This document shows positions 8,353-16,939 of a stretch of 64,000 bases of DNA, piece by piece. Numbering within the stretch: the stretch's first letter is position 1; each line of letters starts with the position of its first letter. Origin of the DNA: Methylovirgula sp. 4M-Z18 (GTDB lineage: Bacteria; Pseudomonadota; Alphaproteobacteria; Rhizobiales; Beijerinckiaceae); NCBI RefSeq assembly GCF_037890675.1, contig NZ_CP149574.1, forward strand, positions 4,688,874 through 4,752,873. The letters are read 5' to 3'. Position numbers and translations under genes: made by a program. Under the pieces are notes generated by a model. It searched no databases. It saw nothing but the letters and a program-made list of their open reading frames with translations, and was not told the origin of the DNA.

Positions 8353-8931
8353 TTAGAACAGCAATTGTAACTGATCGCCCGCCGGTTTCTTCTCTTTCGC
8401 CGGCGGCGCGGCAAAGGACGCGCCTTCCAGAATGAGCAGCCGTTCCTTGGTTTTGGTGCCGCCATAGGCGGAAAACCCGCCGATCTGATTGCCGGCTGCC
8501 AGAATGCGGTGGCAGGGAATGATGATCGCGATCGGATTGCGCGACAGGGCATAGCCGACATCGCGCGCGCCCTCGGGCTGGCCGATGGATTTCGCCATTT
8601 CGCCATAGGTCATGGTGCGGCCGTAGGGGAGCGCCCGGGCGGCGGCATAGACTTTTTGATGCAGCGGTTCGCAGGCGCTGACATCGAGTTTCACGTCGTC
8701 GAACGACACGTCGCGGCCGTCGAGATAGGCCTGGATTTTCACAATCGCATGCAGAATGACCTTGGGCGGCGTGCTCGGCGCATGCTTGCCGGTCAATTGC
8801 CGCAGCCTGCGCTCGATCGTCGCGGCATCCTCGCCAGGAATGCGCAAGGAGACGATGCCATCTTCGCCCCAGGCCAGACCGCAGGGACCGAAAGCGGTGT
8901 CGAAAAGCCGGTAGTGATAATCGGTGCTCAT
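8353..8931 (-). CDS. ogt: Methylated-DNA--[protein]-cysteine S-methyltransferase
   Basis: A 192-residue suicide DNA-repair protein that transfers the methyl group from O6-methylguanine to its own cysteine. The active-site motif is IPCHRIL with acceptor Cys140, preceded by the DNA-binding helix region LPYGRTMTYGEMAKSIG and followed by GGFSAYGGTKTKERLLILEGA. The N-terminal domain lacks the Ada zinc module, so this is an Ogt-type stand-alone enzyme. The ATG at 8931 gives the usual start MSTDYHYRLFDTAFG; a longer frame upstream is noncoding in character. The lysine/proline-rich tail after residue 175 is an extra. Confidence 0.93.
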   Translation of the reverse strand: MSTDYHYRLFDTAFGPCGLAWGEDGIVSLRIPGEDAATIERRLRQLTGKHAPSTPPKVILHAIVKIQAYLDGRDVSFDDVKLDVSACEPLHQKVYAAARALPYGRTMTYGEMAKSIGQPEGARDVGYALSRNPIAIIIPCHRILAAGNQIGGFSAYGGTKTKERLLILEGASFAAPPAKEKKPAGDQLQLLF

Positions 8932-9172
8932 GGCGGTCTTTCCGGATACCCCAGGGATCAACTCATGATAGAACGCAAAGCGAACATTGCCGTGGTCGCG
9001 ATTCGTTTTCAAGCCTAATGTGGTGCTTTGCGATGTCGCGCGCCACCCGAAAGCACGGAAAAGGCGGGAATAGGTGGCGAGGCCCCTCTGCGCCATCCAT
9101 AAATTAGGCTTCCGCGCCGCAACGCCCTGGCTAAGCTCGCATCATCTTCCCTGCCCATTGAAGGACTTTGCC

Positions 9173-10192
9173 ATGGACGAATATGCCGTCATGCCGCCAC
9201 TCTATCTGACCTATATGAACCGCTTCGACGTCGAGGCGCTGAGGATCACCGACGACGAAGTGTTGGCGGCGATCGAGGATCAGCTCGCCACGCAAGGGCG
9301 GGGCGAAGCGGTCATCGAGCCGCGCATGCATCTCGAACCCGGCGTCGTGCATGGCCATTTCAACGTGCTGCGCGGCTCGCTCGGCGGCGAGGTCGACGCG
9401 GCCGGCGTCAAGGTCGTCTCGGACTTTTACGACAATTACAAATACAACCTGCCGTCCGAACTCGCGATCCTCATGCTGTTCGACCGCTTCAAGGGTGTGC
9501 CGCGCGCCATCATCGACGCGTCTGCCATTACCGATATGCGCACCGGCGCGGTCACGGCGATCGGTGCCAAATATCTGGCGCGGAAGAATTCCAAGGTGCT
9601 CGGCCATATCGGCGCGCGCGGCACCGCCTATTGGAACGTGCGGCTGCTGGATAAGCTCTTCCACTTCGAAGAGATCCGCGTCCATTCGCGTCGCCCCGAA
9701 AGCCGCGATGCTTTCGCGGCACGGCTCGAAAAGGACCTCGGCAAGCGCATCGTCGTCACCGACGACTGGGAGAGTTGCGTGCGCGGCGCCGACATTGTGG
9801 TGGAGGCCTCGCGCCTGACCAAGCCGGAGCCTCTGCTGAAAACCGAATGGATCAAGAAAGGCGCGCTTGTGATGCCCTACGGCACGATGAGCGCGGTCGA
9901 ATTGTCGCTGGCCGATCTTGCCGATAAGTTCCTCATGGACGATTTCGGCCAGGCGCGGGCTGGACGTTTCGGCGCGCTGCGCCCGCATTTCGATGCCGGG
10001 ATCTTGCACGAGGGACGCTATCATGCCGAGATCGGCCAGGTCGTCGCGGGGTTGAAACCGGGGCGTGAGAGCGATGACGAGACGATTTTGTTCTGGCATC
10101 GCGGCCTGTCGCTGTCGGATATCGCGCTCGGCCATGCCATGCTGAAGAAGGGCGAGGCGTTGGGCATCGGGCAAAGATTGAGGTTCGGCTGA
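9173..10192 (+). CDS. Ornithine cyclodeaminase/mu-crystallin family protein
   Basis: A 339-residue NAD(P)-dependent enzyme of the ornithine cyclodeaminase/mu-crystallin superfamily, which also includes ketimine reductases and amino-acid dehydrogenases. The Rossmann segment VLGHIGARGTAYWNVRLL and the following IRVHSRRPESRDAFAARLE match the cofactor-binding region, and VVEASRLTKPEPLL is the conserved loop after it. Usual ornithine cyclodeaminases carry an arginine/lysine pair in the substrate pocket that cannot be confirmed by eye here, so the substrate is open. ATG 9173 is preceded by GAAGGA. Its stop overlaps by one base the start of the next dehydrogenase, indicating an operon. Confidence 0.8.
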   Translation: MDEYAVMPPLYLTYMNRFDVEALRITDDEVLAAIEDQLATQGRGEAVIEPRMHLEPGVVHGHFNVLRGSLGGEVDAAGVKVVSDFYDNYKYNLPSELAILMLFDRFKGVPRAIIDASAITDMRTGAVTAIGAKYLARKNSKVLGHIGARGTAYWNVRLLDKLFHFEEIRVHSRRPESRDAFAARLEKDLGKRIVVTDDWESCVRGADIVVEASRLTKPEPLLKTEWIKKGALVMPYGTMSAVELSLADLADKFLMDDFGQARAGRFGALRPHFDAGILHEGRYHAEIGQVVAGLKPGRESDDETILFWHRGLSLSDIALGHAMLKKGEALGIGQRLRFG

Positions 10193-11196
10193 TGGAGATA
10201 CGCAAAATTGCCGTTGTCGGCGCCGGCTCGGTCGGCGCCGTCGTCGCGTGGCATCTCGCCCGCGCCGGGTTCAATCCCAGCATCGTCGCGCGTAGCGCCA
10301 GCGCCGCACTATTGCAGCGCGACGGCTTGACGCTCGGCGGCGCCGGCAATGACGAAACGGTGCGCATGGCCGTCACCGACGCGCCGGCAAGCCTTGGGCC
10401 GCAGGATCTGGTGCTCGTCGGCTTCAAGGCGCACGATTGGCCCGGCGGCCTTCCCTCGGTGTTGCCGTTGATCGGACCGGACACGATCGTCGTGCCGCTG
10501 CTCAACGGCATTCCGTGGTGGTTTTTTCAAGGATACGGTGGCGCGCATGATTGCCGCACCGTCCGGTCGGTCGACCCCGACGAACGGCTCGTCAAGACGG
10601 TGCCGCCGGCTCAGATCCTGGGCGGCGTCGTTTATGTGGGAGCCGAGCGCGTCGATGCGGCCCATGTGACATGGAACGGCCGCAAGACATTAGTCTTGGG
10701 CGAGCCGTCGGGCGGCATCAGCGAACGGCTGACAAAAGTCGTCGCCGTGCTGAGCCGCGCGGGATTCGAGGCGCAGGCAAGCGATGCGATCCGCGATGCG
10801 GTCTGGCGCAAATTGTTCGGCAACATTTCCTTCAACCCGCTCTCGGTCGTCGCCGGCGCCACGATCGGCCGCATGCTCGACCATCCGCCCTTGCGGCGGA
10901 TCCTCGTCGCGATGATCGCAGAAACGGTGGCGGTCGCCGGCCCGCTTGGCCTCAAGGGCACGGTCGATATCGAGGCGCGCCTGAACATGCCGCCATCGAT
11001 GCTCGATTTCAAAACGTCGATGCTTCAGGATTTCGAAGCCGGCCGGCCGCTCGAACTCGGCGCCCTTTCGGGGGCCGTCGGCGAATTAGCCGAGCTCGTC
11101 GGCGTCAAGACGCCCATGATCGACGCCATCGGCGCGCTCGCCGCCGAACGCAGCTTGGCTCCCGCGGGCAAAACGATTCATAAGTCGCTTTTGTGA
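10192..11196 (+). CDS. 2-dehydropantoate 2-reductase (ketopantoate reductase) family protein
   Basis: A 334-residue NADP-dependent reductase of the ApbA/PanE family. The nucleotide-binding motif VVGAGSVGAVVAWHLARAG lies at residues 8-26, PLLNGIPWW is the conserved active-site asparagine region, and RDAVWRKLFGNISFNPLSVV is the C-terminal-domain motif with the catalytic lysine. Many genomes carry several PanE paralogues that act on other 2-keto acids. Translational coupling to the ornithine-cyclodeaminase-like gene (TGATG overlap) suggests a catabolic role with that enzyme rather than pantothenate synthesis. This is an inference from context. Confidence 0.82.
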   Translation: MEIRKIAVVGAGSVGAVVAWHLARAGFNPSIVARSASAALLQRDGLTLGGAGNDETVRMAVTDAPASLGPQDLVLVGFKAHDWPGGLPSVLPLIGPDTIVVPLLNGIPWWFFQGYGGAHDCRTVRSVDPDERLVKTVPPAQILGGVVYVGAERVDAAHVTWNGRKTLVLGEPSGGISERLTKVVAVLSRAGFEAQASDAIRDAVWRKLFGNISFNPLSVVAGATIGRMLDHPPLRRILVAMIAETVAVAGPLGLKGTVDIEARLNMPPSMLDFKTSMLQDFEAGRPLELGALSGAVGELAELVGVKTPMIDAIGALAAERSLAPAGKTIHKSLL

Positions 11197-11217
11197 ACAA
11201 ATCTTGGGAGTAACAAT

Positions 11218-11757
11218 ATGGTGGTGGGTCGTAATATGCGGAGGTCAATGATCCTATGCTTCGCGCTCTTTTTCGGTCTGCCAAAAATAGCCATTTCACA
11301 AACCGTGATGGATGACATCGAGAAGATTGAAACAAAAAAAGAAAATAAGATTGAACCAAATCTGAGATCTAATCCAGATATGGTCGCGAAAGAAATCAAC
11401 AAATACATCTCTGAGGGGAGAATCGACGACGCTACAAACGATCTTTTTAAAAGATTAACTCAGGGTTCGCGACTTGGGGAAACCCTTCAATGGCAAGATC
11501 TATCGACTAAGTTGAGAAGTATAACTGCTTATGGAAGTCCAAATATTGTGGACGAGCTGCAAGACGTTGAATACGGATCGTCGGTGGTCGTAAAAATATA
11601 TCACATGGATTTTCCGCTACCATTAGACAAAATAAATCTGCGGCATGTTTTCTTTCGGTATACGTTTATGAAAGATGATGCCGGCTGGTCACTGACCGAC
11701 TTTGCATTCGCTCCATCCGGAACTTACCCTCCTCCTGGGTGGATACCCTATCGTTAA
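11218..11757 (+). CDS. Hypothetical secreted protein (179 aa), AT-rich orphan
   Basis: Not recognised as a known family. After a short basic start, SMILCFALFFGLPKIAIS is a signal peptide with likely cleavage near residue 28. The mature chain begins with a charged lysine/glutamate-rich stretch (about 30-48), then NPDMVAKEINKYISEGRIDD and a C-terminal half rich in beta-strand-like sequence ending SGTYPPPGWIPYR. The start is set by GGGAG seven bases before ATG 11218. Base composition is far more AT-rich than in neighbouring genes, indicating recent transfer. Its stop overlaps the stop of the convergent MFS gene in a shared TTAA. Confidence 0.6.
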   Translation: MVVGRNMRRSMILCFALFFGLPKIAISQTVMDDIEKIETKKENKIEPNLRSNPDMVAKEINKYISEGRIDDATNDLFKRLTQGSRLGETLQWQDLSTKLRSITAYGSPNIVDELQDVEYGSSVVVKIYHMDFPLPLDKINLRHVFFRYTFMKDDAGWSLTDFAFAPSGTYPPPGWIPYR

Positions 11758-12971
11758 ATCGGCGGCGGCACCGGCTGCGATTCTTGCGGGATCGGCGCGG
11801 TGCGGCGGCTCATTTGCCATAGGGTGAAGCCGATGATGGCGATATGTAGCAACGCTTCGAACAGGAAGACGCCGGACGGTCCGAGCCAGGCCATCATTTG
11901 CGGCGCGATATTCGGCCCGGCCACCGCACCGATGCCGTAGAGCAGCACCAGAACTGCCATGACATCCACCGCCCGGCTTTCCCCGGCGCGGTCGACCGAA
12001 TGGGCGGAGACGACATAATAGGGCGTTGCCATGAAGCCGCCGAGCACGAAGCCGAGCGCGTAGATCGTCAGCACCGGCAAGGATGCGCCATAAAAGAAAA
12101 AGACGAGCTCGAGCGCGGCCGAGAGCGCGCAGAGCACCACGAGCACGCTGCGCCGGTCGAAACGGTCGGACAGGAAGCCCGCCGGGACTTGCATGGCGGC
12201 GGAGCCGAACATCAGCGCCGACATCAGATTGCTGATCTCATTCGTCTGCATCCCGACCTCGCGCGCATAGACCGGCGTGAGCGCCCACATCGGCCCGTTC
12301 AACGTGCCGATCAACAGCGCGCCGACGAAGCCGACGGGCGACACGCGCCAAAACCATGTGAGGGATTTCGCCGCTTGAATGACGGGGGCAAGTGGATGGG
12401 ACGAGGCTTGCGATACGTCCTGCTCAGGCGGGGGTTCGCGCATGAACCAGAGCGGAATGCCTGCGAGCGCAATGGCGGCGGCGGCAATGATGAAAAGCGT
12501 CCAGGCCTGCGGCACCGAGACTTTGATCACCTGGTTGCCGAGCGCCCAGGAGCAATATTGCACGACGCTGTAAAAGCCGAGGAGCAGGCCGCGGTCGCGC
12601 GCCGTTGCCCGGCCGTTGAGCCAACCCTCGATGATCACATAGACGCCGGTCAGGGAAATGCCGATGGCAAAGCGCAGCAAAAACCAGAACGGCGGATCCG
12701 CCCAGACGGGCACGAGAATGCCGGCGAGCGCCCCCACGGCGGCGCAGATGCTGAAGGCGAGCACGGCGCCGAACCGCGTCACCAGCCAGGGCAGGAGAAT
12801 GCTGCCGACCAGCATGCCGGCATAATAGCCCGATCCGATGAGGCCGATGACTTGATCGCTGAAATTCTCGAATTTGCCGCGCAAGGGGATTGCGGTGGAG
12901 AGCGTGCCGTTGCCGACAAAAAGGAGCAGGCTGGCAAGGAGCAGCGGAATATAGGGGCGCAGGAACTTCAT
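11754..12971 (-). CDS. MFS transporter (YcaD-like)
   Basis: A 405-residue major facilitator with about twelve hydrophobic segments. The motif DRFDRRSVLVVL after the central loop is the conserved loop signature of the second half, and GFYSVVQYCSWALGNQ lies in the first half. The sequence MKFLRPYIPLLLASLLLFVGNG resembles the YcaD-type family of presumed exporters; the substrate is unknown. A hairpin (12974-13000) sits directly before the start codon, where the ribosome would bind. It is divergent from the MttB-like gene with 248 bp between them, so the transporter could serve that pathway. Confidence 0.85.
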   Translation of the reverse strand: MKFLRPYIPLLLASLLLFVGNGTLSTAIPLRGKFENFSDQVIGLIGSGYYAGMLVGSILLPWLVTRFGAVLAFSICAAVGALAGILVPVWADPPFWFLLRFAIGISLTGVYVIIEGWLNGRATARDRGLLLGFYSVVQYCSWALGNQVIKVSVPQAWTLFIIAAAAIALAGIPLWFMREPPPEQDVSQASSHPLAPVIQAAKSLTWFWRVSPVGFVGALLIGTLNGPMWALTPVYAREVGMQTNEISNLMSALMFGSAAMQVPAGFLSDRFDRRSVLVVLCALSAALELVFFFYGASLPVLTIYALGFVLGGFMATPYYVVSAHSVDRAGESRAVDVMAVLVLLYGIGAVAGPNIAPQMMAWLGPSGVFLFEALLHIAIIGFTLWQMSRRTAPIPQESQPVPPPI

Positions 12972-12973
12972 CT

Positions 12974-13000
12974 CGGTGGCACTTGCTTTTCATGCCACCG
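12974..13000 (-). promoter_or_regulatory. Hairpin adjoining the MFS start codon
   Basis: Perfect 8-bp arms CGGTGGCA (12974-12981) and TGCCACCG (12993-13000) enclose an 11-base loop immediately upstream of the start codon of the minus-strand MFS gene, within the expected ribosome-binding region. This could modulate translation; there is no U-run, so it is not an intrinsic terminator. The remainder of 13001-13219 shows two near-repeats, GCCTGCCAAGCAA and GCCTGGCAAGCCAA, that may be binding sites, but nothing else recognisable. Confidence 0.35.
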
Positions 13001-13219
13001 ATTCGGCGCGCATTGGTTTTTGACAATGCGTGTCCGCGTGCAAGGCTGCAAGATGATGCAGCGCGGGCCTGCCAAGCAATTTTTTGATACGGCCTGGCAA
13101 GCCAATAGAAATTCGATGGGAGCGCAGAAAATCGGCGTGGCAAATCGCCTTGGCGGCTCCTCTGCGCGGCTTTAAGTTTGCAGTCGAACTCCCAAGCGAT
13201 GAAGGGTAAGAGGTCGATC

Positions 13220-14782
13220 ATGGAACAGCAGTCCGAAGGACGCTCCGGGCGCCGGGGACGCGACCGCGGGGCCGCACGCGCCAGCGGCCCGGCGGAGATC
13301 AAGCCGCAGCCGCGCCGCTCCTTCCAGCCGGTCGCCGTGGTCTCCGACGACGAACTCGAAGCCATTCACGAAACCTCGATCACCATCCTTGCCGAACTCG
13401 GCATGGATTTCCTGCACGAGGACGCCAAGGCCATGCTCAAGCAGGCCGGCGCCGAGGTCGACGCGAATTCCGACTGCGTGCGTTTTCCGCGCGGCATGGT
13501 CGACGACTATCTCGGCAAGGCGCCGAAAGAATTCACGCTGCATGCGCGCAACCCGGCGCGCAACCTGCAGATCGGCGGCGATCATGTCGCCTTTTGCTCG
13601 GTGGCGAGCGCGCCCAATTCCGCCGATCGCGACGGCGGCCGCCGGCCCGGCAACCACAAAGACTACCAGAACTTCATCCGCCTCGGCCAATCGCTCGAAG
13701 CGGTGCATCTGTGGGGCGGCTATCCGGTCGAGCCGGCGGACATCCATGCCTCGATCCGCCACCTCGATGCGATCTTCGACATGCTCATCTTGTCGGACAA
13801 GGCATTGCATGCCTATAGCCTCGGCAAGGACCGCAACCTCGACGCGCTGGAACTGGTGCGTATCGGCCGCGGCATCGATCACGACACCCTCGATCGCGAA
13901 CCGTCGGTGTTCACCATCATCAACTCGTCGTCGCCACTGAAGCTCGACAATCCGATGCTGGAGGGCATCATCCAGATGTCGCGGCGCAACCAGCCCGTGG
14001 TGCTCACCCCCTTCACGCTTGCCGGCGCGATGGCGCCGGTGACGGTGGTCGGCGCGGTGGCGCAGCAAAATGCCGAAGCGCTCGCCGGCCTCGTCTTCTC
14101 GCAAATCGTGCGGCCCGGCGCGCCCTTCGTCTACGGCGGCTTCACCTCGAATGTCGACATGAAGTCCGGCGCCCCGGCCTTCGGCACGCCGGAATATATG
14201 AAATCGGCCCTGATGGGCGGTCAGCTTGCCCGCCGCTATAACCTGCCCTATCGCTCGTCCAACACCAACGCCGCCAATACGCTCGACGCGCAGGCTGCCT
14301 ATGAGAGCGTGTTCTCGCTCTGGGGCGCGATCATGGGTGGCGTCAATTTGCTGATGCATGGCGCCGGCTGGATGGAGGGCGGCCTGCACGCGTCGTTCGA
14401 AAAGATGGTGCTCGATGCCGACCTCCTCGGCATGGTCGCCGACTTCCTGCGCCCGACCGTCGTGAACCAGGACGAGCTTGCGCTCGACGCGATACGTGAA
14501 GTTGCTTCCCGCGCACCGGGCGTACCGCGCCATTATCTCGACAGCCCGCATACCCAGGCGCGCTACCGCAACGCCTTCTTCGCGCCGATGGTCTCGGACT
14601 GGCGCAATTACGAGACCTGGCGCGAGGCCGGCAGCCCGGACGCCTACGACCGCACCAACGCGCTCTACAAGCAGAAGCTGGAACACTATACGCCGCCCCC
14701 GCTCGACCCGGCGATCCGCGAGGAGCTGGAAGCGTTCGTCGCCAAGCGCAAGGCCGAAGGCGGCGTCGCGACGGATTTCTAG
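13220..14782 (+). CDS. Trimethylamine methyltransferase (MttB) superfamily protein, non-pyrrolysine
   Basis: A 520-residue member of COG5598, cobalamin-dependent methyltransferases that demethylate quaternary or tertiary amines. The family fold is seen in LQIGGDHVAFCSVASAP, KDYQNFIRLGQSLEAVHLWG, PVVLTPFTLAGAMAPVTVVGA, and PFVYGGFTSNVDMKSGAPAF. There is no in-frame TAG, so this is the non-pyrrolysine class that includes glycine betaine methyltransferase MtgB; the true substrate (glycine betaine, carnitine, proline betaine or other) cannot be read. ATG 13220 follows the Shine-Dalgarno AAGAGG; an earlier in-frame ATG at 13178 lacks one. The N-terminal 35 residues are basic and low-complexity. 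No cognate corrinoid protein is adjacent. It lies between two MFS transporters. Confidence 0.85.
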   Translation: MEQQSEGRSGRRGRDRGAARASGPAEIKPQPRRSFQPVAVVSDDELEAIHETSITILAELGMDFLHEDAKAMLKQAGAEVDANSDCVRFPRGMVDDYLGKAPKEFTLHARNPARNLQIGGDHVAFCSVASAPNSADRDGGRRPGNHKDYQNFIRLGQSLEAVHLWGGYPVEPADIHASIRHLDAIFDMLILSDKALHAYSLGKDRNLDALELVRIGRGIDHDTLDREPSVFTIINSSSPLKLDNPMLEGIIQMSRRNQPVVLTPFTLAGAMAPVTVVGAVAQQNAEALAGLVFSQIVRPGAPFVYGGFTSNVDMKSGAPAFGTPEYMKSALMGGQLARRYNLPYRSSNTNAANTLDAQAAYESVFSLWGAIMGGVNLLMHGAGWMEGGLHASFEKMVLDADLLGMVADFLRPTVVNQDELALDAIREVASRAPGVPRHYLDSPHTQARYRNAFFAPMVSDWRNYETWREAGSPDAYDRTNALYKQKLEHYTPPPLDPAIREELEAFVAKRKAEGGVATDF

Positions 14783-14824
14783 CTGAGCGGTCCATTCGCG
14801 CGCCACGGCGACATTGCAGCCATG

Positions 14825-14861
14825 AGCTTTTCCCGCACGAGCGAATCGTGCGGGAAAAGCT
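14825..14861. repeat. Perfect 16-bp-stem hairpin between mttB-like and MFS genes
   Basis: Arms AGCTTTTCCCGCACGA (14825-14840) and its exact complement (14846-14861) enclose the loop GCGAA. The stem reads the same from both strands and no U-run follows on the plus strand, so it is probably a dispersed palindromic repeat that may also act as a transcription barrier between the two genes. The following MFS start codon is 10 bases downstream. Confidence 0.6.
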
Positions 14862-14871
14862 ATAAGGGCAT

Positions 14872-16062
14872 ATGCTGTCATCCTTTTCCGTTTCGCCGCA
14901 CCGCGCGGTGCAGATCGTGTTCGCCATTTTCGGTTCGGGCTCGGGCCTTTGGGCGGGTGCCATCCCAAGCGTGCTGCGGCAAGCCCATCTCACACCCGCG
15001 CTCTATGGCCAGGCGTTGACCCTCTATGCCGTGGCCTATATCGCGGCGATGTCGAGCGTCGGCCGCCTGTCCCGGCACTTTTCGTTGCGGCGGATACTGT
15101 GCGTCGGCGTGCCGTTGCTCGGCCTGGTTGTCCCCGCCCTCGTCATGTCGCCGAGTTCGTTGATCTGTTGCGTCCTGCTTGTCGCGTTCGGCCTGACCGG
15201 CGGACTGGTCGACAGCACGATGAATGCCGAAGGCACGAAGGTGGAGGCGGACATGCGCCGCCCGGTCCTTGCCGGCCTGCATGGCATGGCCTCCTTCGGC
15301 ATTTGCCTGCCGGCGCTGCTTGGCAGTTTGCTGGCGGTTGAAGTTGGTTTGGGCGCCGTCGCAGCCATCGCACTCATTCTGTTCGCCTATGGCACGATGG
15401 TCGTGTGGCGCAGCATCCCCGAACGCGGCCTGGAACATTCCTCCGCCGCCGCCCGCGCGGGAATTGGCCGGCCAGGCCTTGCGCTCAGCCTGCTCGGTCT
15501 CGCGATCGGCATTTCGATCACCGGAGAAATGGCGGCGGCGACCTGGTCGGCGAAGTTTCTCGAAGTGCAGGCGCCTGGTCTCGCCGCCCTCGCCGGCGCG
15601 GGAACGGCATTCTTCGCGGCGTTCCAGGTGGCCATCCGCCTTCTCGCCGACCGGTTGCGCACAATGGTCAGCGACTACGTGCTGATCGTCGCATCCTTTG
15701 TGATCGCGCTGGTCGGGTTCGGCGTCGTCGCTTGCGATCTCGGTTTTGCGGCCAGCGTTCTGGGCTTTGCGCTGATCGGCTTCGGCACCGGGGCGATCGT
15801 CCCCTGCGGCTTCGCCCTGGCGGTCGCCCGCTCCTCCCTGCCCGCGGCCGCGACCTTGTCTTTCGTCGCCATGGTCTCCGCCGTGCCGCGGCTGCCGGCG
15901 CCCTTCATCATCGGCGAATTGTCGGCGCGCTATTCCTTCGCCGCCGCATTCATCTTCCTCACCGGCCTTTTCGCGGCCGCCTTGCTGATCATGTTCGCGC
16001 TCGGCATAGTGAAAGCGCCCGCGACGCAGAGCCCGGCGCCGCAACCCGCCATCGAAGGATAG
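14872..16062 (+). CDS. MFS transporter
   Basis: A 396-residue major facilitator with about twelve membrane spans. Recognisable parts are the first span with VFAIFGSGSGLWAGAIPSVL, the loop motif SVGRLSRHFSLRRILCVG, the span GGLVDSTMNAEGTKVEADM, and repeated GFGTGAIVPCGFALA-type glycine-rich helices. The DSTMNAEG segment is shared with sugar/fucose-permease-like MFS proteins, but the substrate is not determined. It starts 90 bases after the MttB-like gene, with a strong hairpin between them, and ends about 40 bases before a dispersed repeat. Co-regulation with the MttB-like gene is possible but not shown. Confidence 0.83.
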   Translation: MLSSFSVSPHRAVQIVFAIFGSGSGLWAGAIPSVLRQAHLTPALYGQALTLYAVAYIAAMSSVGRLSRHFSLRRILCVGVPLLGLVVPALVMSPSSLICCVLLVAFGLTGGLVDSTMNAEGTKVEADMRRPVLAGLHGMASFGICLPALLGSLLAVEVGLGAVAAIALILFAYGTMVVWRSIPERGLEHSSAAARAGIGRPGLALSLLGLAIGISITGEMAAATWSAKFLEVQAPGLAALAGAGTAFFAAFQVAIRLLADRLRTMVSDYVLIVASFVIALVGFGVVACDLGFAASVLGFALIGFGTGAIVPCGFALAVARSSLPAAATLSFVAMVSAVPRLPAPFIIGELSARYSFAAAFIFLTGLFAAALLIMFALGIVKAPATQSPAPQPAIEG

Positions 16063-16102
16063 TGAATGTTGGGTTTGGCCAAGATTCGACCCGCTGTTCT
16101 TG

Positions 16103-16204
16103 AGAGCATTTTCCAGAAAAGTTGCACGACTTTTCGATTAAGAAAATGCGACAAAACAAAGAAGTAGAGCAATTTTGCGATTCTGAAAGAACGCAAAATG
16201 CTCT
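16103..16204. repeat. About 100-bp AGAGCATTTT-ended dispersed repeat, copy 1
   Basis: The ends AGAGCATTTT and AAAATGCTCT form an inverted repeat, and inside is CAGAAAAGTTGCACGACTTTT. The same element, inverted and diverged, lies at 25310-25410 with the shared core TTTTCTTAATCGAAAAGTCG read from the opposite strand. It is noncoding, AT-rich relative to its surroundings and located between genes, as expected for a Rhizobiales-type palindromic repeat. Confidence 0.75.
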
Positions 16205-16236
16205 AGCATCCTTGCCAATGTTCGAAAGGGATTCCG

Positions 16237-16635
16237 ATGACCCCTCGCACCATCCATCACGGCGGCTGTCTCTGTGGCGCGGTGCGTTACGAGGCGGAGG
16301 GCGAGTTGCGCAATGTTATCGCCTGCCATTGTACCCAGTGCCGCAAGCAGAGCGGTCATTTCGCCGCCATGACCTCGGTGCCGCACGACCGCTTCGTCAT
16401 CACCAAGGATGACGGCTTGAGCTGGTACAGCGCCTCGCCGCTGGCACAGCGCGGCTTCTGCCGGATCTGCGGTTCGAATCTCTTCTGGCAACCGACTGGC
16501 GAGCGCCGCATCAGCATCACCGGCGGTACCTTCGACGGGCCGCTCGGCGTTTCGGTCGCGATGCATATTTTCTGCGCCGACAAAGGCGATTATTACGAGA
16601 TTGACGAGGGCGTCAAACAACTGGCGGCGGATTAG
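16237..16635 (+). CDS. GFA (glutathione-dependent formaldehyde-activating-like/CENP-V) family protein
   Basis: A 132-residue zinc-binding protein of the GFA/CENP-V fold. The zinc ligands are visible as GGCLCGAV near residues 7-14, ACHCTQCRKQSG with the CxxC pair, and GFCRICGSNLFW. The founding enzyme, Gfa, was proposed to promote S-hydroxymethylglutathione formation, but most family members have no demonstrated activity. GGGA precedes the ATG. It is monocistronic between a dispersed repeat and the convergent csoR gene. A second family member lies at 41354-41779. Confidence 0.85.
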   Translation: MTPRTIHHGGCLCGAVRYEAEGELRNVIACHCTQCRKQSGHFAAMTSVPHDRFVITKDDGLSWYSASPLAQRGFCRICGSNLFWQPTGERRISITGGTFDGPLGVSVAMHIFCADKGDYYEIDEGVKQLAAD

Positions 16636-16659
16636 GGCGGCGCGTTTCGCCGCCGATCC

Positions 16660-16932
16660 TTATTTCGACCGCTCGAGCAGTTCCACGAGTTCGGCGATCT
16701 TGCCGTGCCGGTCGGCCGCGTCGTCCGACGTCATCGCTTGCGCCACGCAATGCGAGAGATGGTCTTTAAGCACTTCGGATTCGACCCGTTTCAGCGCGGC
16801 GCGCACGGCGGCGATTTGCGTCATGATGTCGATGCAATACCGGTCCTTCTCGACCATGCGGGAAATTCCCCGCACCTGCCCTTCGATCCGGTTCAAGCGT
16901 TTGGCGCATGCGGCCTTGGTTTTCATCTGCAT
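16660..16932 (-). CDS. csoR: Copper-sensing transcriptional repressor, CsoR/RcnR family
   Basis: A 90-residue all-helical repressor that releases DNA on binding Cu(I). It carries the ligand triad with CsoR spacing: Cys33 in YCIDIM, His58 and Cys62 in DHLSHCV, matching Cys36, His61 and Cys65 of the Mycobacterium protein and arguing for copper rather than nickel/cobalt sensing. The N-terminal RLNRIEGQVRGISRMVE helix is the family DNA-contact signature. It is transcribed divergently from copA with an 85-bp intergenic region holding the palindrome 16940-16958, so it likely represses both copA and itself. Confidence 0.9.
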   Translation of the reverse strand: MQMKTKAACAKRLNRIEGQVRGISRMVEKDRYCIDIMTQIAAVRAALKRVESEVLKDHLSHCVAQAMTSDDAADRHGKIAELVELLERSK

Positions 16933-16939
16933 GTTGCTA

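Noticed and set aside
7585-11757. Homology between the two AT-rich secreted orphans (VNHYVSIGE versus INKYISEGR)
   Set aside because: The similarity is one short segment and does not extend; it may be chance.
13220-14782. Pyrrolysine usage in the MttB homologue
   Set aside because: The reading frame has no internal TAG and no pyl genes are visible, so it belongs to the non-pyrrolysine group.
13172-14968. Long open frames antisense to the mttB-like gene, copA (17606-19534) and the fusion/apaG/argE block (35163-37016)
   Set aside because: These are shadows from GC-rich codon bias opposite well-supported genes, with compositionally biased Arg/His-rich translations and no domains.
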